From NCBI GenBank assembly GCA_964651435.1, contig CAZYVU010000002.1, positions 1 to 64,000 on the forward strand: 64,000 nucleotides of DNA, in the 5' to 3' direction. Position numbers and translations under genes: made by a program. Under the pieces are notes generated by a model. It made no database searches. It was not told where the DNA came from and was given only the letters and a program-made list of their open reading frames with translations. This DNA is from CAZYVU01 sp964651435 (GTDB lineage Bacteria; Desulfobacterota; Syntrophorhabdia; Syntrophorhabdales; CAYQXL01). Each line of letters begins with the position of its first letter. Within the stretch, counting starts at the first letter, position 1. Of the stretch, positions 8,091 to 17,018 are shown piece after piece.

Positions 8091-8119
8091 TTGTCTCAAA
8101 GTATTATAGTGTGTATTAT
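8091..8119 (+). promoter_or_regulatory. Possible sigma-70 promoter for the Ppx/GppA gene
   Basis: TTGTCT (8091-8096) and TATTAT (8114-8119) are 17 bases apart; the transcript would have a leader of only about 10 bases before ATG 8135. On the minus strand the same stretch carries two ATTATA-type elements (8103-8108 and 8115-8120) and TTGACA (8129-8134), so a divergent promoter for ccdA probably overlaps it. Confidence 0.4.
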
Positions 8120-8134
8120 ACGGTTAATTGTCAA

Positions 8135-9061
8135 ATGAAATGGGCATCTATCGATATCGGCACCAACACGGTGCTGATGACCATTGCCGAAATGGGGAGC
8201 ACCATAGAAGACGCCCTCGACGTGGCCACCGTAACGAGGCTGGGGGAAGGCCTTGAGGCTACCGGCTCTTTGGGGCGCACGGCTATGGACAGGACCCTGG
8301 CAGTGCTTGGCCGGTACCGGGATGTGCTTAGGCAAGAAGGCGCTGACGATGTGCTCTGTGTGGGGACGGCAGCCCTTCGCGAGGCAGGAAACGGACCGGC
8401 CTTTGCAGCTGAAATAGAGAGTCGGTTGGGGTTTCCCGTTCGCGTGCTCACGGCCGAGCAGGAGGCCTATTACACCTATCTGTCCGTGGCCCGGGACCCT
8501 CTCTGCCTGTTTGCCGCCGAATTCTTTGTCATTGACATAGGCGGGGGCAGCACTGAGGTGATGAAGGGCTCGAGAGGGGGCCTTGAGGCATCTGTCTCCC
8601 TTCCCTTCGGTTCAGTGAAGCTGACGGAGATGTTTATCTCTCATGACCCGCCGATTCCCTCGGAGCTTGAGGCGCTTCAACGGTTCCTGGAATCGTCCGT
8701 CAGTCTGCCTTTTCGGAGCCTCCAACTACCCGTATTCGGCACCGCAGGTACGGTCACCACGTTGGGGGCCCTTGCCAGTGGCCTGAAAGATTTTAACTCC
8801 AAGACGTTGCATGGCTTGCCGGTAGAGGCTGAAGACGTGGAGGGCTGGATAAGAAGGTTGAGTACACTTGCCCTAAAGGACCGATTGCTCATTCCCGGCA
8901 TGGCGCCGGGTCGTGCCGACGTGATCCTTCAGGGCCTTATGCTCTTGAAAGAGATCCTTTCAGGGATGGGGGTGCGGCGGCTCACGGTAAGCACGAAGGG
9001 GGTGAGGTTCGGACTTATCTATGAGCTTGCCCGGAATCAATCCGAAAAAGGCTTGCCGTGA
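8135..9061 (+). CDS. Ppx/GppA family exopolyphosphatase / (p)ppGpp phosphatase
   Basis: 308 residues from ATG 8135, the start that leaves the family N-terminus MKWASIDIGTNTVLM. ASKHA-fold phosphate-binding motifs are visible: IDIGTNT at the start, DIGGGSTEVM near residue 134 and GTAGTVTTLGA near 205. Members hydrolyse polyphosphate or the gamma-phosphate of pppGpp. It lacks the C-terminal HD extension of long Ppx enzymes, so it is the short form. No clear ribosome-binding site precedes it. It stands alone between divergent ccdA and the convergent protease gene. Confidence 0.88.
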   Translation: MKWASIDIGTNTVLMTIAEMGSTIEDALDVATVTRLGEGLEATGSLGRTAMDRTLAVLGRYRDVLRQEGADDVLCVGTAALREAGNGPAFAAEIESRLGFPVRVLTAEQEAYYTYLSVARDPLCLFAAEFFVIDIGGGSTEVMKGSRGGLEASVSLPFGSVKLTEMFISHDPPIPSELEALQRFLESSVSLPFRSLQLPVFGTAGTVTTLGALASGLKDFNSKTLHGLPVEAEDVEGWIRRLSTLALKDRLLIPGMAPGRADVILQGLMLLKEILSGMGVRRLTVSTKGVRFGLIYELARNQSEKGLP

Positions 9062-9077
9062 TGACCCCTTTCGGGGG

Positions 9078-11135
9078 TTAACGTCCGGTACCGGAAAGAG
9101 AAACCTGCGCCACAGGACGGCCGGGGTCGTTGGACGGTACGTCGAGGATGCCTGTCAACAGGCCCGTAGCTGCGGGTGCAAAGTCGATTCTCACCGCACA
9201 GCTAAAGCCCGGGGGAAGCGTCCTGCCGGAGCACTTGTCGTACAGCGGCTGTATGGAGAAGGCACCGCCGCTTGAGACTGCCAAAGGCCCCACGACCAGG
9301 TCCTTTTTTCCCTTGTTCCGGACGGTGAGAAAACGGAGCGCCTTCCATCCTTTCTTGACGGATCCGAAGTTGATGACCTCCGTTGAGAGTTTTATTACCG
9401 GTTCGCTCGTAAAATGGGCCGTTACCTCTTGGAGCGTACCATCCGTTGTCAGGACGCATGTTCGCGATGTGCTTGTGCAGGCGCCGGACCAGGACTGAAA
9501 CAGGGAATCGCTGCTTGGCGTTGCCGTCAGACGAACCGTCTTCCCCGGGACAAGCTCGGCAAAGCACTGCGGGCCGCAGTTGATTGCCGGCGGAAGGCTC
9601 TTGACCACGCCCGAGCCTGACCCCTCTCGGGAGACTTTGATGCCCGGGATGATGCCGCAGAAGTTTCTCGCAGACATGACCGCCTGCTGTGCATTGATGA
9701 TGCCCCACCCCGTGGCCTGGTTGGGTACGTTGCCCGGCCCATCGCCGCAGCCGGTGGCAAAGGGGGCTGCTACGGCCGTCTCCACAATGATCGATTCACT
9801 GTTCGCATAGTCGCGGACAAGGCAGGACGCGGCGCTCCACATGAGGGCGACGAGGCCCGATACGTGGGGGGCGGCCATGGACGTGCCCCGCATGTACGTA
9901 TAGGACGAGTCGGAGGCGTTGCCGGCCGATCTGATGTCCACCCCTGGCGCCGAAACCTGAGGTTTGAGGAAAGGGAAGCCGAAAGGGTTGAGGGTATTCT
10001 CGAAGACGCTGGGCCCCCGGCTGCTGAAATCGGCCGGAGCATCAGAGGCGTCCGTCGCCCCCACGCCCGACACATTTCCGTAATCACCCGGGCTTCCCAC
10101 CGTGCCGCACTCAGGGCCCGTATTTCCATTGGAAAAGACGGGATAGATGCCCGATGCGAGCCAGTTGTCGACTATGCCCTGGTACCAGTCGTCCCCGCCG
10201 TCTCCCCCCCAGGAGTTGTTTACTATGTGCGGTCGCTTCGAGGGGTCGGTCGTCGTATTGTCGAGGTTCCAGGGCGCTGCAATGAACTGCCCGCATTCGA
10301 GCAGCGCCTGATCGGAACAATCCGTATACTCACAGCCTTTGCAGGCGATCCATTGCGCCCCCGGAGCGACGCCGATCCTGTTGAGGGTGCCGTCGCCCCC
10401 CACCGCTATACCCATAGTGTGGGTTCCGTGCCCGTGGTTGTCGCAGGGCGCGAGAGACGGTGACCCACAGACGGTGCTCGGGTCCCACCAGTTAAAGTTA
10501 TGGTCAAAACCGGCCGGTGTAAAGCCCCGGTACTGCTTCACCAGCGCATTGTGCGTGTACCTCACCCCCGTGTCTATGTTGGCCACCACGATGCCCCTGC
10601 CCGTAAATCCCATCTGCCAAACCTTTTCGGCGTAGACATGGACAATGTTCCACTCGGTGCCCAGGGTGCCGCCATCTGGGGCCCCGCTGCCCACGGGCGT
10701 TACAAGCCGGACCCTTCTTCTTGCCCTGATAGATTTGACTTCATCGAAGGCCCTCAGTTCCTCAAAGGTCTGCCTGTCGGAGTTCAGCACGAGAATGATG
10801 TTGTCAATCCAGAAGCTGCGGTAGACGACCCCCCGTTGCTGAAGGTGCTCGAGTACCCGTGCCTGGCCTTTCCGGGCGGCAGCTCTGAGCCTGTCGGCAA
10901 CGAACCGGCCGCGGTCCGCCCAGGGCATGGCCCGCGCCTCCGTCAGGTCGGGCTGTTCCTTTAAGTAGATGAGGTAGCTCATCGTCCCGGCTAGGGACTT
11001 TTGGGCCAAAAGTTCCGGCTCCACGTAGGGGCCCGTCGCGGCCGTGTGGCCAAAGGGGGTTGCAACGCCGAAGGCAAAAAGGAGGCAGCACATGAGGGAT
11101 GAGAGAAGAGGGACCACGGTGATTAAGGGTAACAA
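9078..11135 (-). CDS. Secreted subtilisin-like serine protease (S8) with C-terminal beta-domains
   Basis: 685 residues. A signal-peptide-like N-terminus is followed by an I9-type propeptide region (about 50-145), then the S8 domain with Asp188 (NIDTG), His236 (GHGTH), oxyanion Asn338 (NGNTG) and Ser419 (GTSMAAPH). The C-terminal part has an InlB-repeat-like segment (about 505-580, including LTATPSSDSLFQSWSG) and an immunoglobulin-like choice-of-anchor D segment (about 585-685, VINFGSVKKG to the end), which often sit on surface or secreted proteins. Many cysteines in the catalytic domain suggest disulfides. All catalytic residues are present. Substrate unknown. Not overlapping comEC upstream. 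Confidence 0.92.
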   Translation of the reverse strand: MLPLITVVPLLSSLMCCLLFAFGVATPFGHTAATGPYVEPELLAQKSLAGTMSYLIYLKEQPDLTEARAMPWADRGRFVADRLRAAARKGQARVLEHLQQRGVVYRSFWIDNIILVLNSDRQTFEELRAFDEVKSIRARRRVRLVTPVGSGAPDGGTLGTEWNIVHVYAEKVWQMGFTGRGIVVANIDTGVRYTHNALVKQYRGFTPAGFDHNFNWWDPSTVCGSPSLAPCDNHGHGTHTMGIAVGGDGTLNRIGVAPGAQWIACKGCEYTDCSDQALLECGQFIAAPWNLDNTTTDPSKRPHIVNNSWGGDGGDDWYQGIVDNWLASGIYPVFSNGNTGPECGTVGSPGDYGNVSGVGATDASDAPADFSSRGPSVFENTLNPFGFPFLKPQVSAPGVDIRSAGNASDSSYTYMRGTSMAAPHVSGLVALMWSAASCLVRDYANSESIIVETAVAAPFATGCGDGPGNVPNQATGWGIINAQQAVMSARNFCGIIPGIKVSREGSGSGVVKSLPPAINCGPQCFAELVPGKTVRLTATPSSDSLFQSWSGACTSTSRTCVLTTDGTLQEVTAHFTSEPVIKLSTEVINFGSVKKGWKALRFLTVRNKGKKDLVVGPLAVSSGGAFSIQPLYDKCSGRTLPPGFSCAVRIDFAPAATGLLTGILDVPSNDPGRPVAQVSLSGTGR

Positions 11136-11189
11136 AGCCCCGATGCTTTGTCAATCTGAAGAATTCCCGACAGCTTGCTGTGGGCTGGT

Positions 11190-13472
11190 TCAGCGGCCGT
11201 GGGCCTTGGCGGTGGTGCTGTAGGTTAGGGAGCGACCTGTGGTGCAAACCCGGACGAGGCCGTCGCGATCCGTTCGGAGCATGGGAATAGGGTGGTCACG
11301 GTATCGTTCCAGGGCCTCGGGGCTGGGCAGCCCGGGTATGCCCCTGCCCACGCTCAATACGGCCAGTATCGGTGAGACCGCTTCTATGAAGGGAGGGCTG
11401 CTCGAATACCTGCTTCCGTGATGGGGAACCTTGATGACCTGAGATCTCACCTCAAACCTTTCCCTTAGGAGCTGTAGTTCGACGGGTTCGCCTATGTCGG
11501 CAGTGAGAAGAAAGGACGTCTCCCCGAAGCGCAGGCGCAGGGCAAGCGAAGCGTCGTTGGCGTTATCATAGGACACTTCCCGATCGGGGTTCAGAACCTC
11601 GACGGCCGGGCCGCCGGGCAGGCCGAAGCGGTCCCCCCGAGACCATTGGTCTATCGGGATGCCCCGATCGGCCGCTGTGCCTATAAGGCGAAGGAACTGC
11701 TGCTCCCTCGGAAAGTAACCGCCCACAACAAGATGCCTTACGGGAAAGTCCCTGACGACCGTCAGCAGGCCGCCGATGTGATCCCCGTGGGGGTGCGTGG
11801 ATACCACATAATCGAGCGACATGATCTTTTTCGAGAGGAGCAAGGGTGTGATGACGGCCTTACCGGTATCGAAATCGCTGCCGTAGAATCCCCCGCCATC
11901 GATGAGCATGCGGAGCCCTCCCGGGGCCTCTACGAGCATGGAGTCGCCGAGCCCGACATCGATGAAGCTGACGCAAAGCTTGGATGGGTCGAAGCGCTCC
12001 GACCAGGCTGCGTATGCCTGGGCCATGAGGGCAGGCACCAGGACAAACAGGAGGGCGGCCCGCGCAACCCGGTATCTGAGGTTGACGAGGCAGATAATGA
12101 CGCTGTAGTAGAGTAAGGCTTCAATGAGCAGAGGTCGAACGACGGGATAGAAATAGCCGAAATCGAGGTACGAAAGAAAAGTGATTGTCGACCGGACAAT
12201 GCAGCCGCCGGCCCGTACGAGCACTTCTCCATAGGGCATTACCAGACCGACGAGGGCGACAGGCATTGCGGCGATGCACATAAGGGGAACGGCGATGATG
12301 TTGTGGATGACGGCGAAGGGGTTGAAACCGTAGAAGTGGTAAAGAACGACGGGCAGGGTGCCGATGGCGGCGGCCGCGGTGATCCCCGTCATGGAGAGAA
12401 ACCATGTCCAAAGCCGGGGTTGTGCGGCCAGGAATGGACCGAGCTTTTGAGAAAAGATGACGATAGACAGAACGCTTACAAATGTGAGCTGAAAGGAGGC
12501 GGTGAAGAGTGAGTGCGGGTAGATGGTCAGGATGACCAGCGCGCTGATGAAGGTCGTCGCGAGCAGGTCGCGTTGCCGCTCGAAGAACAGGGCAAGCATA
12601 AAAACGGTGACCATAATGGTGGCCCGTATCAACGGTATGCCGGCCCCGGCGAGCAACATGAACAGAAAGGCAAAGGGTATGGTGGCCAGGGCGGCGTAGC
12701 GTGTATCGTCACCCCTGAGGCGCAACCGGTATAGCCTTCCGATAAGAAACCGACTGATAAAGAAAAAGAAGGCGCAGATTATGGCCACGTTGGAGCCCGA
12801 TATGGCCAGGATGTGAGACGTCCCCGTTCTCAGAAAGAGGGCCTTTGTCGATTCGTCGATCCCCGTCGTGTCTCCGATGGTGAGCGCCTTCAGTATTGCC
12901 GCTGCGGGGGCCCCTGATTGATCGATCCGGCGGCTGAAGAATTGGCGCCACCGTGCGATGAGGGATGGATCTTCTCTTCGGGACAGGACCTCTCCACGCA
13001 GCTCAATGGAGACCCCCTCGAGCCTTTTCACCCATCGCCACGATAGGATGTGGGGGTTCTTGAAGTTAATGGCAAGGTGCCTGAGGGTGCCGAAAACGAC
13101 GACATCATCGCCGACGCGAAGCGCCTCGCGCGGGCGGAACAGGGCACCTTCGCCGGCCAGCGCGGGCGGATGGGAAAGCTTGAGAATGACCGATGAAGGC
13201 GCGGCATACTGGACCGTGCCACGGACCGTCGTGTATCCGTCGCTGGGCAAGGGCACCCCGTCGTCCCTGGCCACGAGGGACATTCTTACCATGCCGGCAA
13301 AGACGAAGGCGACGAGAAGCGCAGCTGCGGCCCCACGGGGCAGGCGCTTTATGAGGGCGAGGCAGGACAGGCAACCAAATGCGACGCCGATTGCCGGGTA
13401 GGGAGCCGGAAGGGGGTTGAGGGCCTGGAGGTAGAGACCGAAGGCAAAAGCGATTGCGGCTGCGATCAACAC
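11190..13472 (-). CDS. comEC: ComEC/Rec2 family DNA internalization protein
   Basis: 760 residues from GTG 13472. N-terminal helices and an OB-like soluble DUF4131 region come first, then the multi-helix Competence domain (TGTSHILAISGSNVAII near residue 215), then a C-terminal metallo-beta-lactamase domain from about residue 490 (FIDVGLGDSMLVEAPGG, STHPHGDHIGG, VPHHGSRYSS). This is the full three-part architecture of the channel that moves single-stranded DNA across the inner membrane. The start overlaps the end of the deacetylase-like gene by seven bases. Other competence genes are not in view. Confidence 0.93.
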   Translation of the reverse strand: MLIAAAIAFAFGLYLQALNPLPAPYPAIGVAFGCLSCLALIKRLPRGAAAALLVAFVFAGMVRMSLVARDDGVPLPSDGYTTVRGTVQYAAPSSVILKLSHPPALAGEGALFRPREALRVGDDVVVFGTLRHLAINFKNPHILSWRWVKRLEGVSIELRGEVLSRREDPSLIARWRQFFSRRIDQSGAPAAAILKALTIGDTTGIDESTKALFLRTGTSHILAISGSNVAIICAFFFFISRFLIGRLYRLRLRGDDTRYAALATIPFAFLFMLLAGAGIPLIRATIMVTVFMLALFFERQRDLLATTFISALVILTIYPHSLFTASFQLTFVSVLSIVIFSQKLGPFLAAQPRLWTWFLSMTGITAAAAIGTLPVVLYHFYGFNPFAVIHNIIAVPLMCIAAMPVALVGLVMPYGEVLVRAGGCIVRSTITFLSYLDFGYFYPVVRPLLIEALLYYSVIICLVNLRYRVARAALLFVLVPALMAQAYAAWSERFDPSKLCVSFIDVGLGDSMLVEAPGGLRMLIDGGGFYGSDFDTGKAVITPLLLSKKIMSLDYVVSTHPHGDHIGGLLTVVRDFPVRHLVVGGYFPREQQFLRLIGTAADRGIPIDQWSRGDRFGLPGGPAVEVLNPDREVSYDNANDASLALRLRFGETSFLLTADIGEPVELQLLRERFEVRSQVIKVPHHGSRYSSSPPFIEAVSPILAVLSVGRGIPGLPSPEALERYRDHPIPMLRTDRDGLVRVCTTGRSLTYSTTAKAHGR

Positions 13473-14218
13473 ATTTCTGTCATTCCCTGCAAGAAGGACC
13501 TGACATTTTTTCCCAGGTCCGGAATATAGTAGCCGCCCTCGAGGATCACGAAGGTCTTGCTGTTTGCCGAGGCGATCATGGCGCCTATGCGGTGGTAGTC
13601 GGCCGTAAAGAGGATGCCGCCCCAGTCATGGACATAGGTATCAAACCCTGCCGAGCACCCAAGAACATCGAAATTGCCGGCATCCTGAAGGGAGCGCTCG
13701 AGTTCGGCAAAGAACTCATCCCTGTTGAAGGCTGATATGTTGCGAAACTCGACGTGGCCATCGTTCCTGAAAATGTCGTCGGTGCCGTTGCCGAAGTGGA
13801 GGTCGATGTCGACGATGAGAACCCTTTGCGCTATGCCTTGCCGCAGAAGATGAGAAACGGCGATGGCCATGTTGTTGAAAAAACAGAAACCCCCGTTGAA
13901 ATTGCGACCTGCATGATGGCCGGGTGGACGGATGACTGCGAAGGAACGTCGACGGAAGCATGAGAGGGCAGCCAGAATGGCTCCTCCGGCCGCTTTCAGC
14001 GCCACAGGGAAGATATCCCCCTCCCTCTCCACGGAGCGAATGAGCGACTCGCTGTGACAGGGCAGTAGGTCCTCGGGCCCGCAAGGCTCCGGCTCGACGA
14101 GGTCAACGAGGCCCCCGATGCTTTCCATGATTGCGCTGATCCTTTGGGGGTTCTCAACGGGAACGGTGGGGTAGTCCGTGAGAAAGTCGTTGCTGTATGG
14201 GGTAATGGTTTTTCCCAT
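13466..14218 (-). CDS. Histone deacetylase-like amidohydrolase (acetoin utilization/HDAC family)
   Basis: 250 residues from ATG 14218, chosen because AAAGGTG sits directly upstream; a GTG at 14233 would add five residues. The active-site motifs are complete: RPPGHHAG, GFCFFNNMAIA, DIDLHFGNGT (zinc Asp and His), SAGFDTY (zinc Asp) and EGGYY (transition-state Tyr). Such bacterial enzymes remove acetyl groups from polyamines or proteins. It is shorter than the usual 300-370 residues, being trimmed at the N-terminus. It overlaps comEC by seven bases, so the two are probably co-translated. Substrate unknown. Confidence 0.88.
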   Translation of the reverse strand: MGKTITPYSNDFLTDYPTVPVENPQRISAIMESIGGLVDLVEPEPCGPEDLLPCHSESLIRSVEREGDIFPVALKAAGGAILAALSCFRRRSFAVIRPPGHHAGRNFNGGFCFFNNMAIAVSHLLRQGIAQRVLIVDIDLHFGNGTDDIFRNDGHVEFRNISAFNRDEFFAELERSLQDAGNFDVLGCSAGFDTYVHDWGGILFTADYHRIGAMIASANSKTFVILEGGYYIPDLGKNVRSFLQGMTEMC

Positions 14219-14385
14219 ATCACCTTTAACCACAAAAGGCAGACCGGCGTCAACAGCCCTGCGGGCCGTAAAGGGAGGGCGCCGGAGGAAAGAGGCACGC
14301 CCCCCTAAACGCCGGTATCTTGTCGCAAGGCCTGCCGGCCCGATTAGGGGGTCGGGGCAGGTGCTCCGGCGAACAAAAAAAGTGC

Positions 14386-14415
14386 TTGCATAATCAATTT
14401 GGATAGCTGTATAAC
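14386..14415 (+). promoter_or_regulatory. Probable promoter of the HU gene
   Basis: TTGCAT (14386-14391) and TATAAC (14410-14415) are 18 bases apart, giving a leader of about 55 bases to ATG 14478. The 14219-14477 gap otherwise holds only GC-rich sequence that I cannot assign. Confidence 0.5.
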
Positions 14416-14477
14416 GTATTTACAGGGGTGGCGCTTTATGAACTCCCATAAAATCTTACTTTAAAGGAGGGGCTTAT

Positions 14478-14750
14478 ATGACCAAGGCGGAACTGATCTC
14501 AAAAATGGCTGCCGGCGCCAAGATATCCAAGGCAGCCGCCGGCAAAGCCCTTGACTCCTTCCTCGATGGCGTGAAAACAGCGTTGAAGAAGGAGCAAAGG
14601 GTCACTCTGGTTGGTTTTGGTACGTTTGCAGTCTCGAAGAGGAAGGCGAGGAAGGGGAGAAATCCTCGCACGGGAAAGGAAATTAAGATACCGGCCAGGA
14701 AGGTGCCGAAATTCACAGCCGGTAAAGCCTTCAAAGACGCCGTCGGTTAA
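14478..14750 (+). CDS. hup: HU-family DNA-binding protein
   Basis: 90 residues, the exact length of HU. It starts MTKAELISKMA and has the beta-arm signature GFGTFAVSKRKARKGRNP near residues 46-63, followed by TGKEIKIPARKVPKFTAGKA. HU bends and compacts DNA as a dimer. A perfect AAGGAGG (14464-14470) stands seven bases before the ATG, which fits strong expression. It is a single-gene transcript: own promoter upstream and an intrinsic terminator 33 bases after the stop. The protein is rich in lysine and alanine. Confidence 0.97.
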   Translation: MTKAELISKMAAGAKISKAAAGKALDSFLDGVKTALKKEQRVTLVGFGTFAVSKRKARKGRNPRTGKEIKIPARKVPKFTAGKAFKDAVG

Positions 14751-14782
14751 GACTTACTCCTTCGATTAGACTAATCATATAG

Positions 14783-14812
14783 AGCCTCCCCTCAGGGAGG
14801 CTTTTTCTTTTT
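14783..14812 (+). terminator. Intrinsic terminator after the HU gene
   Basis: AGCCTCCC (14783-14790), loop CTCA, and GGGAGGCT (14795-14802) form a perfect 8-bp stem, followed by TTTTCTTTTT. The minus strand has no T-run after the hairpin, so it acts on the plus strand only and does not serve hemC. Confidence 0.92.
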
Positions 14813-14842
14813 AGCGGAAACAGAAACGGCTCGGGTCATGCG

Positions 14843-15739
14843 TCAGGCTTCGGCGGCCCTCCGCACGGCCCCGGCAATCTCGGGTATGCGGCCCTGAAGC
14901 TCGGCCTTATCAAAGAGCCCATGTTCCTTAAAAAGTATAGTGCCGTCCTCGCGGCCCAGGACCACGTGGAGGGCAATGCCGTCGTCCATCAACTGGGCAT
15001 TGATACCCAGGGGCACCTGGCAGCCTCCGCCGATAAGAGCCTGAAGCCCTCGCTCTATCGATATTTCTGCGCGGGTCTTCGTGTCGTCGAGTATGGCCAG
15101 CAGCGCCAGCGCCTCGCTGTCCCCTCTCGTTTCCACGCCGATGGCTCCCTGGCCGGAGGGCGGGACGATGGTCTCCAACGAAAGCCGCTCCGTCACCTCT
15201 TCGAGATGGCCCATGCGCTTAACGCCGGCCAGGGCGAGCACAATACCGTCCAGTGCCTCCGTCGTGAGCTTGCGCAACCGCGTATCAACGTTTCCCCGTA
15301 TGGGAACAATCTCTATATCCGGGCGGAAGCTGAGGATCTGGGCCTTGCGACGGAGGCTGCTCGTACCGATCCGTGCCCCCCGGGGAACGAGGGCCAGGCC
15401 CGCAAAGTGGCGGGACAGGAAGGCGTCTCTGGGGTCCTCGCGCTCCATGACGGCCCCCAACACAAGCCCGGCGTCGAGCTCTGTCGGAAGGTCCTTGACG
15501 CTGTGAACGGCGAAATCGATTTGGCCGTTCAGCAGGGCGTCCTCGATCTCCTTTACAAAAAGGCCCTTGCCCCCTATGAGGTGGAGAGGCCTGTCCCAGA
15601 CCGTGTCCCCTGTTGTCCGAATCACTCTGACAGAAAAGTCCATGTCGGGATGGGCCGGCCTCAGGCGGTCCAGCACAAGCTCCGTCTGCCTGAGGGCCAG
15701 CTTGCTACCCCTCGTTCCCGCTATCCAGGTTTTCTTCAC
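14843..15739 (-). CDS. hemC: Hydroxymethylbilane synthase (porphobilinogen deaminase)
   Basis: 298 residues from GTG 15739, chosen because GAGGAG lies four bases upstream; a TTG at 15757 would add six residues. Family motifs: GTRGSKLALRQT, HSVKDLPTEL near residue 83, GTSSLRRKAQ near 126 and GGGCQVPLG near 235, whose Cys carries the dipyrromethane cofactor. It joins four porphobilinogens into hydroxymethylbilane in tetrapyrrole synthesis. It is last in the operon and its start overlaps the end of hemA by 35 bases. Confidence 0.95.
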   Translation of the reverse strand: MKKTWIAGTRGSKLALRQTELVLDRLRPAHPDMDFSVRVIRTTGDTVWDRPLHLIGGKGLFVKEIEDALLNGQIDFAVHSVKDLPTELDAGLVLGAVMEREDPRDAFLSRHFAGLALVPRGARIGTSSLRRKAQILSFRPDIEIVPIRGNVDTRLRKLTTEALDGIVLALAGVKRMGHLEEVTERLSLETIVPPSGQGAIGVETRGDSEALALLAILDDTKTRAEISIERGLQALIGGGCQVPLGINAQLMDDGIALHVVLGREDGTILFKEHGLFDKAELQGRIPEIAGAVRRAAEA

Positions 15740-17018
15740 TGTTCTCCTCTTCGGCAATGCGAAAGATGCGTTTCATAATCTCCAACAGGGCAGGATTGCC
15801 GTTCTCGCGGATGAGCGCTATGTGGGGATGGAGCAGCTTGCTGGTAATGGATTTGGTAAGTTTGTCAAGCTGTTCCGCCACCTCGCCGTCCTCTACCTTA
15901 AGCTTTTGGAGGCTCTTTTTGAGCTCCCTTTGTCGTATGCTTTCCACGCTGGCGACCATGGAGGCGATGACGGGCGTGGCCTCCAGGCTGTCGAGCCACC
16001 GGGAAAACTTATCCGTCTCCTCCTCGATGATGGCAAGGGCCCTTTCCGATTCCTTTACCCGGTCTGCCAGGTGCCTTTGCGCCAGCTCTTTCAGGTCGTC
16101 GATGTCGTAGAGGTACGTGTTCTCGATATCGTTTACCCCTGTGTCCACGTCTCTGGGCACGGCGATGTCGATGAAAAAGAGGGGCCTGCCTTTCCTCTTC
16201 TTCATCGCCGCCGTCACCTCGGCGGGACCTACGATCGGTTTCTCAGACCCCGTGGACGTGAGCACCATGTCCACCTGCGTGAGAAGGCCCGGGATGGCAT
16301 CGAAGGGGTAAGGTGAACCCATGATCTCGCGGCTCAGCTTTTCGGCGGCGGCATAGGTCCTGTTCGTTACGAGGATATCGTCGATGCCTTCCTTCCTGAA
16401 CTGCTTCAGGGCGATCTCGCACATCTCGCCTGCCCCGATGACGAGAATCTGTTTTCCCTCGAAGCCACCAAAAATCCTCTTGCCGAGCTCCACAGCCATG
16501 GAGCTTATGGAGACCGGGTTGTAACCTATCCTCGTTTCCGTTCGAATTCTCTTGGCCACGTGAAAGGCCTTATGAAAGGCCTTGTTGAGGTAAAAATCGG
16601 TCCTGTCGTTTGAGGCCGCTATGCGATAGGCCTCTTTGACCTGACCAAGAATCTGGGGCTCTCCAACAACCATCGAATCGAGGCCCGATGCCACAAGAAA
16701 GAGGTGGTGATAGGCCTCGAGGCCCGAGAGAAGGTAGGTGTGGCCCTCGAACAAAGAGGGTTGGCACCGGAAATAGTCGGCCAGAACATTTTTGATCTGC
16801 TCGGCAGCGCCCTCGATGTCCTGACAGGGGAAGTACAGCTCTGTTCTGTTGCACGTGGAAAGGGCCACTGTTTCTCCGACGCCTCCCTCCTTCACGGTCT
16901 GCAGGAGTGCCGGAAGGTCCGCTTGAGCCACAAAGACCTTCTCCCGGACTTCCACGGGGGCCGTCGTATGGTTAAGCCCGAAAACGGCGATCTGAATGGG
17001 TCTCTTCCGTGCTTTCAC
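15705..17018 (-). CDS. hemA: Glutamyl-tRNA reductase
   Basis: 437 residues from GTG 17018, which overlaps the TGA of ccsB as GTGA; the frame is open further upstream but that stretch is the reverse of ccsB coding and has no HemA similarity. The N-terminal domain has GLNHTTAPVEVREK and the nucleophile Cys in STCNRTEL near residue 47. NADPH domain: VIGAGEMCEIALKQF near 190. It ends in the dimerization helices. It reduces Glu-tRNA to glutamate-1-semialdehyde in the C5 route to tetrapyrroles. Confidence 0.95.
   Translation of the reverse strand: MKARKRPIQIAVFGLNHTTAPVEVREKVFVAQADLPALLQTVKEGGVGETVALSTCNRTELYFPCQDIEGAAEQIKNVLADYFRCQPSLFEGHTYLLSGLEAYHHLFLVASGLDSMVVGEPQILGQVKEAYRIAASNDRTDFYLNKAFHKAFHVAKRIRTETRIGYNPVSISSMAVELGKRIFGGFEGKQILVIGAGEMCEIALKQFRKEGIDDILVTNRTYAAAEKLSREIMGSPYPFDAIPGLLTQVDMVLTSTGSEKPIVGPAEVTAAMKKRKGRPLFFIDIAVPRDVDTGVNDIENTYLYDIDDLKELAQRHLADRVKESERALAIIEEETDKFSRWLDSLEATPVIASMVASVESIRQRELKKSLQKLKVEDGEVAEQLDKLTKSITSKLLHPHIALIRENGNPALLEIMKRIFRIAEEENSEENLDSGNEG

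Noticed and set aside
9064..9078. ACCCC/GGGGT hairpin between the Ppx/GppA gene and the protease gene as a terminator
   Set aside because: The stem is only five base pairs and no T-run follows on either strand.
14921..16316. Plus-strand open frames of 285 and 249 codons opposite hemC and hemA
   Set aside because: Antisense to genes with intact catalytic motifs; the translations show no recognisable domain.
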